A stretch of 64,000 nucleotides of DNA from Dechloromonas agitata is5 (GTDB lineage: Bacteria > Pseudomonadota > Gammaproteobacteria > Burkholderiales > Rhodocyclaceae), in assembly GCF_000519045.1 (NCBI RefSeq), contig NZ_KI912532.1, forward strand, positions 930,001 to 994,000. The letters run 5' to 3'. The notes below the pieces were generated by a model. That model had not been told where the DNA came from. It ran no database searches and worked only from the letters and a program-made list of their open reading frames with translations. A program made the translations under genes and the position numbers. This document shows, in pieces, positions 53,625-61,710 of this stretch (position 1 is the stretch's first letter; each line of letters starts with the position of its first letter).

Positions 53625-54788
53625 ATGTCACCACGCTTTGTCGATTCCAAACTCCGCATCATTTCGCCCAGCTTTGACTCCCCGCTAACGGATATCGTTA
53701 TCGCGCTGGATCATCTCAGGCGCTTGAGGCTTGCTGGCGACACTCCAGCCGCTGTCTTTCACCAGTTGAAAGACATCTTCCATATGCTGGAAAGCCTCGG
53801 CTCGGCGAGGATCGAAGGCAACCACACCACCCTGGCCGATTACATCGAAAGCAAAATCGAGTCACCCGCCACGCCCAGTGACCAAATTCAGGAGGTCACA
53901 AACATCGAGGGCGCGATGGATTACGTCGAGGCAGCAATCCAGGCGAACGGCCACATCTCCGAAATGTTCATTCGCGAACTGCACCAGCTAACCGTGCGCG
54001 GCCTGATTCGCGAAGGCGACAGCACGCCGGGGCAATATCGATCCGGCAATGTGCAAATCGGCGGGGCCGACCACCTGCCGCCCGATGCAGCACTGGTGCC
54101 CATGCTGATGCAGGAACTTGCCTACTTCATCAACCATGACGACCCGCCCAAGTACGACCTGCTCAAGATGGCCATCGTGCACCATCGTTTTTGCTGGATA
54201 CACCCGTTCGGCAACGGCAATGGCCGAACCGTCCGTCTCTTGAGCTACGCCATGCTCATCAAATACGGCTTCAACGTGCAGGCCGGCGGCCGCGTGCTCA
54301 ACCCCACAGCCGTCTTCTGTAATGATCGCAACGCCTACTACGCCATGCTCTCCGAAGCTGATGCGGGGACCGACGAAGGGCTGGAGAAATGGTGTCTCTA
54401 CGTCCTCGGCGGCATCCGCAACGAACTTGAAAAAGTCGACCGCATCACCCAGTACAGCTACCTGCAGGAAAAAATCCTGCGGCCGGCGCTGGCCTACGGC
54501 AAAGCGCGCCGGCAATTCACCGAGCAGGAAGAAGCAGTCCTCAGCATGGCCATCGCCAAAGGCACCTTCCGTGCTGCCGATGTCGATGCCGTACTACCCG
54601 CGCTGACCCAGCGGCAACGCACCTACCTGATCACCAAACTGGTCAACCAGCACATGATCCGCCCGGTTGCCGAAGGCAGCAGAACCTACACCATCAGCTT
54701 CACCAACAGCTACCTGCTGCGCAATGTCATTCATGCGCTGGAAGCGGAAGGCTTCATTCACCCAGCCATCAAATCGGCCCACGCCTGA
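53625..54788 (+). CDS. Fic-domain protein, class II with N-terminal inhibitory motif
   Basis: 387 residues: an N-terminal Fic_N region holding the inhibitory motif SARIEGN (S60, E64), the Fic active site [12 protein letters not shown] (H193), and a C-terminal winged-helix-like domain (about 300-380). Fic enzymes AMPylate target proteins; the inhibitory glutamate blocks ATP until released. Upstream DNA is AT-rich and differs from its neighbours, which suggests acquisition by transfer. No adjacent small antitoxin gene is needed since the inhibitor is in cis. Targets unknown. Confidence 0.92.
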   Translation: MSPRFVDSKLRIISPSFDSPLTDIVIALDHLRRLRLAGDTPAAVFHQLKDIFHMLESLGSARIEGNHTTLADYIESKIESPATPSDQIQEVTNIEGAMDYVEAAIQANGHISEMFIRELHQLTVRGLIREGDSTPGQYRSGNVQIGGADHLPPDAALVPMLMQELAYFINHDDPPKYDLLKMAIVHHRFCWIHPFGNGNGRTVRLLSYAMLIKYGFNVQAGGRVLNPTAVFCNDRNAYYAMLSEADAGTDEGLEKWCLYVLGGIRNELEKVDRITQYSYLQEKILRPALAYGKARRQFTEQEEAVLSMAIAKGTFRAADVDAVLPALTQRQRTYLITKLVNQHMIRPVAEGSRTYTISFTNSYLLRNVIHALEAEGFIHPAIKSAHA

Positions 54789-54935
54789 AAAGCCGCGCGA
54801 GAGGCTTCCCTCGGCCAACCGGAAAAAGAGGAATGCGGGGGCTGACCCCGGTTTACGGTTTGCGGGATGCAGGATCCATTTTTTGGGTTGTCCCTGGGGC
54901 TATGGCGGTCATTTTTGGCCAGGGCCGGGCGCCGC

Positions 54936-54967
54936 GGCGGAATCATCGGTCCTGCCCTGATTCCGCC
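54936..54967 (-). terminator. Hairpin downstream of the WSC gene
   Basis: A perfect 10-bp stem (GGCGGAATCA at 54936-54945 with TGATTCCGCC at 54958-54967), loop 12 bases, between the WSC gene stop (54999, minus) and the Fic gene. A competing outer pairing exists (TATGGCGG at 54901 with CCGCCATA at 54963). No strong T-run follows on the minus strand, so termination is uncertain. The rest of the 210-base gap shows nothing recognisable except a GGGGGCTGACCCC segment. Confidence 0.45.
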
Positions 54968-54998
54968 ATAACGCCCGGTAGCCTTGGTTAAGGCATGC

Positions 54999-56873
54999 CT
55001 AGCGGGTCTTGTAGATGCTGTTATGCCAACCGCCGCCGCACCAGTCGCTCTGATTGGCCGTGCAGCGCGTATCGCACTTCCCTGGTTTATGCTCGTCCTG
55101 CTGCGGCACCTTGGCGTAGCCCAGGGTATTGCCGGCGTAGCATTGGCCTTGCCATTGCAGGCCGGCATACAGATACCCGGCATTCTTGGCGGCGTTGTAG
55201 CACGAGGCCGCCGTGGCGCCGGAAGGCATCAGCACCACCGGCAGGGCGCGGTTTTCCTTGTCTTCGAAACAGCCCTGGTAGGCGCCGGCCGGCGGCTGGC
55301 TGCCTAAGGTCAGCCCGGTGCTATACACCGTGTTGAACCAGATGCCGCCGCAGTACTGATTCGAATCAGCCGAACACCTCATGCCGCACGATCTGCCTTC
55401 TTCCTCAGGTTTGGCCTTTTGATAGCCGAGGGTGTTGCCGGCAAAGCACTGCCCGCCGTATTGCAGGCCAGCGTAGAGCAGGCCGCGGGCACGGGCGGCG
55501 GCCACGCAACTCTTCTTGGTCGCGCCGGATTGCGAGAGAACCACCGGCAGGGCGCGATTCGCCGCATCCGAATAGCAGCCCTCGTACTTTGGCTCAGCCA
55601 CCGCCGGCGCACTGAGCCCCGTCTTGTGGATGCTGCTATACCAGCTGCCGCCGCAGGTATCGCCGTTGGCGGCGGTGCAAGGCATGTTGCAAAACTGCTT
55701 TTCATCCGCCACCGCAAGCTGCTGGTAACCCGGCGTATTCCCGGCAAAGCAAGTCCCGCCGTACTGCAGGCCGGCGTAGGCATAGCCGGCGGCCTTGGCA
55801 GCCGCGATACAACTTGCCACCGTGGCGCCCTGGCTCATCAGTTGAACCGGCAAGGCGCGGGCCTCGTCGTCCTTGAAGCAGCCGACGTAGCTCGACGGGC
55901 TGGCGGGCGAAGACTGAACGATTGCCCCGCCAGCCCCCACGGCGACGAAGGTGCCGTTGCCGTAAGCCACCGCATTCAGCGAGGCGTTATTCGGCGTGTT
56001 GACCGCCGTCCAATTACCGCTGGAGCCGGCGGTGTCGTAATAACCGATGCGCTTGTTGATCACGCCCACCACATAGCCGTTGCCGTAGGCCATGCCGCTC
56101 AGCGGGTCGCGCGTCGTCGTCGCCTTGGTCGAGCAGCTGGTGTCGGTAATGCTGATCAGGTTCAGGAAATAATTGCGCGAATCGAAACCGGCCGCCAGGA
56201 AGATATTGCCCATGTCAGCCGCGACGGAAACCGGGGAAATAGCGTCGCTGAACCCGCAGGAAAGCACCTGCCAGGTATTGCCGTCGGTCGAAGTGGCCAC
56301 CTGGCCGGCGCGGCCAGTGACCACAAAGCGCGAGGTGCCGCTGGCGTTTTGCCCCGCAACGGCCAGCGCATTGGGTGAAGAACCGCTTGGCCAGGACGCC
56401 TGTCCCCAGGGAACAGCCGGATGCGTCGCGGTGAGCAGCTTGTTCGGATTGCCGACCACGACCCAACGCTCACCCACGCCGACCTTGCTGGCGACCCCCA
56501 ACAGGTTATAAGAGGGATCGACGTTGTTGGCCGCCCAACTGGCACCCTTGTTGTCGGAAAAAATGATCGTTCCGTAACTGCCCACCGCCGTGAAATTCAG
56601 CGAACTGGCGCCGAAGGCCACCGCCGCGAGATGGCGCGATGTGCCAGACGCGCGCTGCGCCCAGCTAATGCCGTCCGACGAAGTCAGCACCGCGCCGTTG
56701 TTGCCGACGGCAACAAACGTGCCGTTCCCGAATACGATGCCATTCAAATCCTGGGTGGTAGGCGATGTGCGCGACACCCAGCCGCCGGGCGGTGTGCCGG
56801 CCCAAACCTGGCATGAACAGGCAAGTGCCGCCGCAAGCAAGCCGCCCTTGAAAACACGGGTCAGTGTCGTCAT
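54999..56873 (-). CDS. Secreted beta-propeller protein with three WSC domains
   Basis: 624 residues: signal peptide (GLLAAALACSCQVWAGTP), an N-terminal propeller of about 300 residues with repeats such as FGNGTFVAVGNNGAVLTSSD, then three WSC domains of about 90 residues, each opening with a Y-x-G-C-F/Y motif and carrying eight-cysteine spacing (for example YVGCFKDDEARALPV; CFAGNTPGYQQL; GDTCGGSWYSSIHKT). WSC domains bind carbohydrate or act as stress sensors in fungi; bacterial copies are rare. Probably an exported adhesin or polysaccharide-binding protein. ATG 56873 has a GGGGAGG site. Flanked by Fic and an RM gene. Confidence 0.87.
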   Translation of the reverse strand: MTTLTRVFKGGLLAAALACSCQVWAGTPPGGWVSRTSPTTQDLNGIVFGNGTFVAVGNNGAVLTSSDGISWAQRASGTSRHLAAVAFGASSLNFTAVGSYGTIIFSDNKGASWAANNVDPSYNLLGVASKVGVGERWVVVGNPNKLLTATHPAVPWGQASWPSGSSPNALAVAGQNASGTSRFVVTGRAGQVATSTDGNTWQVLSCGFSDAISPVSVAADMGNIFLAAGFDSRNYFLNLISITDTSCSTKATTTRDPLSGMAYGNGYVVGVINKRIGYYDTAGSSGNWTAVNTPNNASLNAVAYGNGTFVAVGAGGAIVQSSPASPSSYVGCFKDDEARALPVQLMSQGATVASCIAAAKAAGYAYAGLQYGGTCFAGNTPGYQQLAVADEKQFCNMPCTAANGDTCGGSWYSSIHKTGLSAPAVAEPKYEGCYSDAANRALPVVLSQSGATKKSCVAAARARGLLYAGLQYGGQCFAGNTLGYQKAKPEEEGRSCGMRCSADSNQYCGGIWFNTVYSTGLTLGSQPPAGAYQGCFEDKENRALPVVLMPSGATAASCYNAAKNAGYLYAGLQWQGQCYAGNTLGYAKVPQQDEHKPGKCDTRCTANQSDWCGGGWHNSIYKTR

Positions 56874-57073
56874 AAAACCTCCCCTTTTCGCCATTTACCG
56901 GAAAACCGGAATCGCGTTATCGAGCATTCGCTCTGTTGGCAAGCATCAAACCGGGCAAGCCGCGCTAATCGTGCGTCTAACCCCTTTATTCTTGATAGGT
57001 TGCCAATGGAATATTGTCAATGGCTTGTTGGGGCTGCCGCAGGCTCTCCAGTGGCACGTCGTGCCCGCTGCTG

Positions 57074-59938
57074 TCAGACTGGGTTTGCCCGCTCCAGATT
57101 CAGTGCCAGCAAGCGGCGGAGGATTTCTTCGTCGGACATCTCGGGGGTGTAGTCCGTCCAGCCGTAGGCGGCGGCGACGGCTCTGTCGAGGGCTTTGTGG
57201 GCTATGTCGAGCCAGGCGGGGCGGGCGTTGTAGAGGTTGGTCAGGGTACGCTTTTTCAGGTCGGCTTCGTGGCCGGGCTTGGCGACGGGGCGCTTGGGGA
57301 AGCCGGCTTTTTCCTCTTCCGGGGTGATGACCCAATCGACCCACTCCGGCGGGTTGAGCCAGGCTTCGCGCAGTTCGTTGAGGCGGCGGGCGGCGGCGGC
57401 GATGTTTTCGGCCAGGATGTCGCCGGCCATGCAGGGCGGCGTGGCCTGCCCGGTCTTGGGGACGGTGTCGCGCGGGGTCATGCCGGCCGGGAAGGGGAAG
57501 GTTTCGAAGGTGGTGGTCGGGGTGTAGCGCGGCCGGTCTTCGAGCGAGGTGCCGAGGCGCAGCGACCAGAGTTCGTGGAAGCGGGAATGCAGGATGCCAA
57601 AGGTGAGGTCGTCGGCACGGGCGATGACGACGACTTGGCCATCGCAAATTACCGGAGGCTTGATCCAGACAAAAAGCCGGTGCTTGGCGACGCGTGCCGT
57701 TCCGATAAAGCGCGCCAAGCCTTTTGTGGCTTTGCGTAAGTCGGGTGCAGAACGGGCGTGCAGCCACCAGCGTTCGCGTTCAAGCGGATTGTTTACTGCA
57801 TCGCGAGCGGGTTTCACGTTTGTTTGAACGTGGCTGAATGGCTGCTCATAGAGGCTGGCATCAGGGAGCGCCATATCCACGCCAAAATCGACGATCCATG
57901 CATCCATAGGTCGGCGAGTAATGTCCAGCCCATTAACCCATGGCCGAAGAACGTCGGAATTGGGCCGGCCATTGGGGTTTCCGCCCATTCCCAGCCAACT
58001 GCGGCCTGTTTCGCCGGGTAAGTCGAACGAACCCTTTTTCATGCCGCCAATGAAAGATACGCCGCGATTTTCGGGCAGTGTTACTGCCGTTGTCAGGTTG
58101 AGGCCATCGCCGGCGCTTAGATCGGCGTGAATGTCTCCCACCGCAGCCCCATCCAGCCGACTTCCCCGGGCAACCGGCAAAAGCGGCCCGAATCCCACCA
58201 GCGAAACCCGCACGGCGGCGCCGTCATTCACCCATTCCTCATCGCTCCACGCCTCGAAAATGCGCGTGGTGTCGACGATGCGTTCCAGCACCTTGCGGTT
58301 GGCGCCGCCGCGGATGGAGTTGGTTGAAACGAGGCCGGCGGCTTGCAGCTTGCCAGCTTCAATCTGGGCGCGGGCTTTTTCGAACCAGTAGGTGACGAGG
58401 TCGGCGCCGCCCGGCACGCGGCCGTCGTAGGTTTTGCGCAGCGTTTCGACGTAGCTGGCGCCGAGTTCGCTGCGCATGACCTTGTCGCCCAGAAACGGCG
58501 GGTTGCCGACGATGACATCGGCGGCCGGCCATTCGGCTTCACTGCCGTCCGGGTTGAGCAGGGCGTCACGGTGTTCGATGCCGTCGAGCGGTTTGAGAAT
58601 GGGGTTGAGGGCGTGCGGGTAGCCGTTGCGGCGGCACCACTGGATGTCGCCGATCCAGACGGTGACGCGCGCCAGCTCGGCGGCGAATTCGTTGATTTCG
58701 AGGCCGAGGATGTTGTGGGGGCCGGTCTGCATGGTGAGTTCGGGTTGCAGGCCGAGTTCCTGGGCGTCGATGTGGGCGCGTTTTTCGATGTCGCGCAGGG
58801 CTTTGAGGGCGAGGTAGAGGAAGTTGCCGCTGCCACAGGCCGGGTCGAGGACGCGGTAGTGGTTGAGGCGGAGCAGGAAGCCTTGGTAGGCCGCCCGGGA
58901 AGCCTTGCCCTGCCTGCTTTTCTGGCCGCCGGAAACGCCCGCCAGTAGGGCGTTTCGGACGGTTGCCCATTCAGCGGCGAGCGGCTCGCTGATCAGCGGT
59001 TGGATGAGTTTCTGGATGGTGCCAGTGTCGGTGTAGTGGGCGCCGAGCGGGGCGCGGGCGGCGGGGTCGAGGCCGCGTTCGAAGAGGGTGCCGAAGATGG
59101 TGGGGTCGATGGCGCGCCAGTCCATGTCGCTGGCGGCGCGGTTGAGTTGTTGCAGGTCGGCGGCGGTGAGCGGGGGAACGGCGATGGTTTTGAACAGGCC
59201 GCCGTTGAACCAGGCGATGTCGTGGTCGCCGTAGTCGCCGCCTTTTTGCTGCATGGCGGTGAACAGTTTTTCGATGCGGCGGGCGGCTTTGTCGGTGTCG
59301 CTGCCGGCGTTTTTGAGCAGGTCGGTGAAGATGCCGGCGGGGAGCAGTTGTTCGTCTTCGGCGAACATGCAGAACAGGCACTGGACGAGGAAGTGCGCGA
59401 CGGCATCGCCGCTGCAGCCGCGCTCGCGCATGGCGGCGGCGAGCTGGGCGAACTGGCCGGCGGCCTGGGCGGTGATGGCGGCGGTGGATTTCTCGGGGCG
59501 CAGCTTTTCGGGGTCGGTGAAGACCCAGGCGAGGAGCTGGCGTTTTTCCGGCTCGACGAGGTCGTCGATACGGATTTCGCGCGGTTCGTCGGGGTAGCCG
59601 GTGAAGGCGGTGTGGATGACGATGCGCTCGCGGTCGCAAACGACGAGCAGCGGCGGGTTGTCGAGTTGCAGGGCGTAGTCAGTGAGCTGCTTGAGAGCGG
59701 CGTTGAGGTCGCGGCCGGGTTTCTTGTTCTCCCAGCCGAAGTGGCCGCGCTTCCAGACATCGGCCCAGCCGTCGCCGCCATTGGCCTTCTTGGCGCCGCG
59801 CTCGAAGCAGTAGTTGTCGGGGTCGCGCGGTTTGGCCACGCCGAGCAGATCGCAGAGGTCGTCGAAATGGGCCTGGGCGCCGGCGCGTTCGGTGAGCGGG
59901 TTGTTCTTCCAGGTGGCGATGAATTGTTCGGGGGTCAT
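57074..59938 (-). CDS. Single-chain type IIL restriction-modification enzyme (MmeI family)
   Basis: 954 residues. The N-terminal nuclease has D60-x9-E70-N-K72 (the MmeI D-x9-E-x-K site), followed by a helical connector, the adenine methyltransferase with motif I DPACGSGNF (365-373) and motif IV GNPPF (478-482), and a C-terminal target recognition domain from about residue 580. MmeI-type enzymes methylate one strand of an asymmetric site and cut about 20 bases away when unmodified. One recognition domain sets both activities, so no separate S or R gene is needed. Start ATG 59938 (MTPEQFIATW); an in-frame extension upstream is rejected. Confidence 0.92.
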   Translation of the reverse strand: MTPEQFIATWKNNPLTERAGAQAHFDDLCDLLGVAKPRDPDNYCFERGAKKANGGDGWADVWKRGHFGWENKKPGRDLNAALKQLTDYALQLDNPPLLVVCDRERIVIHTAFTGYPDEPREIRIDDLVEPEKRQLLAWVFTDPEKLRPEKSTAAITAQAAGQFAQLAAAMRERGCSGDAVAHFLVQCLFCMFAEDEQLLPAGIFTDLLKNAGSDTDKAARRIEKLFTAMQQKGGDYGDHDIAWFNGGLFKTIAVPPLTAADLQQLNRAASDMDWRAIDPTIFGTLFERGLDPAARAPLGAHYTDTGTIQKLIQPLISEPLAAEWATVRNALLAGVSGGQKSRQGKASRAAYQGFLLRLNHYRVLDPACGSGNFLYLALKALRDIEKRAHIDAQELGLQPELTMQTGPHNILGLEINEFAAELARVTVWIGDIQWCRRNGYPHALNPILKPLDGIEHRDALLNPDGSEAEWPAADVIVGNPPFLGDKVMRSELGASYVETLRKTYDGRVPGGADLVTYWFEKARAQIEAGKLQAAGLVSTNSIRGGANRKVLERIVDTTRIFEAWSDEEWVNDGAAVRVSLVGFGPLLPVARGSRLDGAAVGDIHADLSAGDGLNLTTAVTLPENRGVSFIGGMKKGSFDLPGETGRSWLGMGGNPNGRPNSDVLRPWVNGLDITRRPMDAWIVDFGVDMALPDASLYEQPFSHVQTNVKPARDAVNNPLERERWWLHARSAPDLRKATKGLARFIGTARVAKHRLFVWIKPPVICDGQVVVIARADDLTFGILHSRFHELWSLRLGTSLEDRPRYTPTTTFETFPFPAGMTPRDTVPKTGQATPPCMAGDILAENIAAAARRLNELREAWLNPPEWVDWVITPEEEKAGFPKRPVAKPGHEADLKKRTLTNLYNARPAWLDIAHKALDRAVAAAYGWTDYTPEMSDEEILRRLLALNLERANPV

Positions 59939-60077
59939 GGCGCGGCGGGCGGCGGGGAAAGGCTGCAGTGTAGCGATGCCGATGGGATTGGGGAAATGGC
60001 GGACGGCGGTGGGAAGGCGGCGGAGGGGCCGTTTCCGGGCTAGCATGGCGGCTTGCCGTGATTGACCCGGATACGCC

Positions 60078-60401
60078 GTGAAAACCCTGTCGTTGTACCT
60101 GCTGACTGCCGTGGCCGAGATTGTCGGCTGCTACCTGCCTTACCTGTGGCTGCGCGAGGGGCGCAGTGCGTGGTTGCTGCTGCCGGCGGCAGCCAGCCTG
60201 GCGCTGTTCGCCTGGCTGTTGTCACTGCATCCGGTGGCTGCCGGGCGGGTCTATGCGGCGTATGGCGGGGTGTATATCGGCGTGGCGATCCTCTGGCTGT
60301 GGGCGGTGGATGGTATCCGGCCGACGGCGTGGGATGCGCTGGGGTCGGCGGTGGCGCTGGCCGGCATGGCGATCATCATCTTTGCGCCGCGGGGGAGCTG
60401 A
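60078..60401 (+). CDS. YnfA-family small membrane protein (UPF0060)
   Basis: 107 residues with four membrane helices and the YnfA signature ([40 protein letters not shown]). Related to small multidrug resistance transporters; function is not settled. GTG start at 60078. azlC follows after 4 bases. Confidence 0.9.
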   Translation: MKTLSLYLLTAVAEIVGCYLPYLWLREGRSAWLLLPAAASLALFAWLLSLHPVAAGRVYAAYGGVYIGVAILWLWAVDGIRPTAWDALGSAVALAGMAIIIFAPRGS

Positions 60402-60405
60402 GGCG

Positions 60406-61101
60406 ATGGCTGGCTTGCGCGAGGAATTCCTGGCCGGCGTGCGTGCCGAGTTGCCGTTGCTGCTCGGTGTCGTGCCCTTCGGCATGATCTTCGGGGTGCT
60501 CGGCCTGGCGGCGGGGCTGCCGGGCTGGGCCGTAGTGCTCAGTTCATCGCTGATCTTCGGCGGCTCTTCGCAAGTGGTTTTCGCGCAGTTGTGGGGAGCG
60601 GGGGCGCCGCCGGTGGTGTCGGTGGCCACGGTGGGCGTGGTGAATTTGCGCCACCTGCTGTACAGCGCAGCGGTGGCCGAATACCTGCGGGCCCTGCCCT
60701 GGCGCTGGAAATTGTTGCTCGCCTACCTGCTGACCGACGAGGCTTTCGCCGCGGCCCTGCCCCGCCTGCGCGACGGCCCGGCGACGCCGCAGCGGCACGG
60801 CTTCCTGCTCGGTACCGGCTTGACGTTGTGGGCCGGCTGGCAGGTGTCGACGCTGGCTGGCGTATTGCTCGGGGCGGCGATCCCGGCTGGCTGGTCGCTG
60901 GATTTCTCGATTGCCCTGACCTTCATGGCGCTACTGGTGCTGTCGGTGCATCGGCGTAGCGAGGCGGGGGCGGCGCTGGTGGCAGCCGTGGTCGTGCTGC
61001 CGGCGCTGGTTCTGCCGCACAAGCTGGGACTGCTGGTCGCGGCGGGGGGGGGCATCGCGGCCGGCCTGTGGCTGCGCCGTTATGAGCGGGGGGCGGCATG
61101 A
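60406..61101 (+). CDS. azlC: AzlC branched-chain amino-acid exporter, large subunit
   Basis: 231 residues, seven or eight membrane helices, AzlC signature (FGMIFGVLGLAAGLPGWAVV; LIFGGSSQVVFAQLWGAG; NLRHLLYSAAVAEYL). With AzlD it forms the branched-chain amino-acid and 4-azaleucine exporter. Overlaps azlD as ATGA. It stands in front of ilvA, the isoleucine-pathway gene, on the opposite strand. Confidence 0.93.
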   Translation: MAGLREEFLAGVRAELPLLLGVVPFGMIFGVLGLAAGLPGWAVVLSSSLIFGGSSQVVFAQLWGAGAPPVVSVATVGVVNLRHLLYSAAVAEYLRALPWRWKLLLAYLLTDEAFAAALPRLRDGPATPQRHGFLLGTGLTLWAGWQVSTLAGVLLGAAIPAGWSLDFSIALTFMALLVLSVHRRSEAGAALVAAVVVLPALVLPHKLGLLVAAGGGIAAGLWLRRYERGAA

Positions 61102-61424
61102 GCACGGGCGTTCTGCTGCTCAGCATGGCGGCCTGCGGCTTGGCGACTTTCCTGATCCGCCTGTCGTTCATCGCCTTCGGCCACCATCTGCCGAACGACC
61201 CGCGCTTCACGGCGGCCCTGCGCTACGTGCCGCCGGCCATCCTCGGTGCGCTGATCGCGCCGGAAATCTTTGCGCTGAACGGCAGCGTCAGCCTCGCCCC
61301 GGACAACCCCCGCCTGTGGGCGGCACTGGCCGCCCTGCTCGTCGCCCGCCTGACCCGTAGCGTGCTGGCGACGATTGCAGCGGGGATGGTGGCGCTGTGG
61401 ATGGTGCAGGCGGGTTTGGGGTGA
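61098..61424 (+). CDS. azlD: AzlD branched-chain amino-acid exporter, small subunit
   Basis: 108 residues with three to four membrane helices (LLSMAACGLATFLIRLSFIA; RYVPPAILGALIAPEIFALN). Small partner of AzlC. Start ATG 61098 overlaps the azlC stop. Confidence 0.93.
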   Translation: MSTGVLLLSMAACGLATFLIRLSFIAFGHHLPNDPRFTAALRYVPPAILGALIAPEIFALNGSVSLAPDNPRLWAALAALLVARLTRSVLATIAAGMVALWMVQAGLG

Positions 61425-61430
61425 GCCGGT

Positions 61431-61655
61431 TCAGGCCGCGAGACAATCGGCCAGCGTATCGCGTGCTTCAGGATGCGCGCTCAGGTCGGCAAGCAGTGGG
61501 TGGACAGCTTCGCTGATTGCGCCGGGTGCGGGTTGCGGCAGGTAGACGGGAATGCAAGGCCCGCCGCCGAGCGTGTTATTGAGAAGTTCCGCGTATTGGG
61601 TGCGGAAAGCGAGTTCATGCAGACGATAGCGCGGTCCACCCCAAAAAACTGAATT
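61431..61655 (-). pseudogene. Gene remnant without start codon
   Basis: A 75-codon open segment with coding-like composition (YRLHELAFRTQYAELLNNT; CIPVYLPQPAPGAI; HPEARDTLADCLAA) that ends in TGA at 61431 but has no ATG, GTG or TTG start before an upstream stop at 61656. It reads as the C-terminal end of a lost gene of unknown family. Its 5' end abuts a repeat-like hairpin, consistent with truncation by a small mobile or repeat sequence. Confidence 0.55.
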
Positions 61656-61664
61656 TCATGGGGT
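61638..61664. repeat. Repeat-like hairpin next to the gene remnant
   Basis: ACCCCA (61638-61643) pairs with TGGGGT (61659-61664) around a 15-base loop containing TGAATTT. The pattern of a CTGACCCC/GGGGTCAG core also appears at about 54843 and 35694, suggesting a dispersed small repeat. Only comparison over the genome can confirm it. Confidence 0.4.
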
Positions 61665-61710
61665 CAGCAAGGCTGGCTGTAGGTTATTTACCCAACGGCT
61701 TTGAGTAGGG

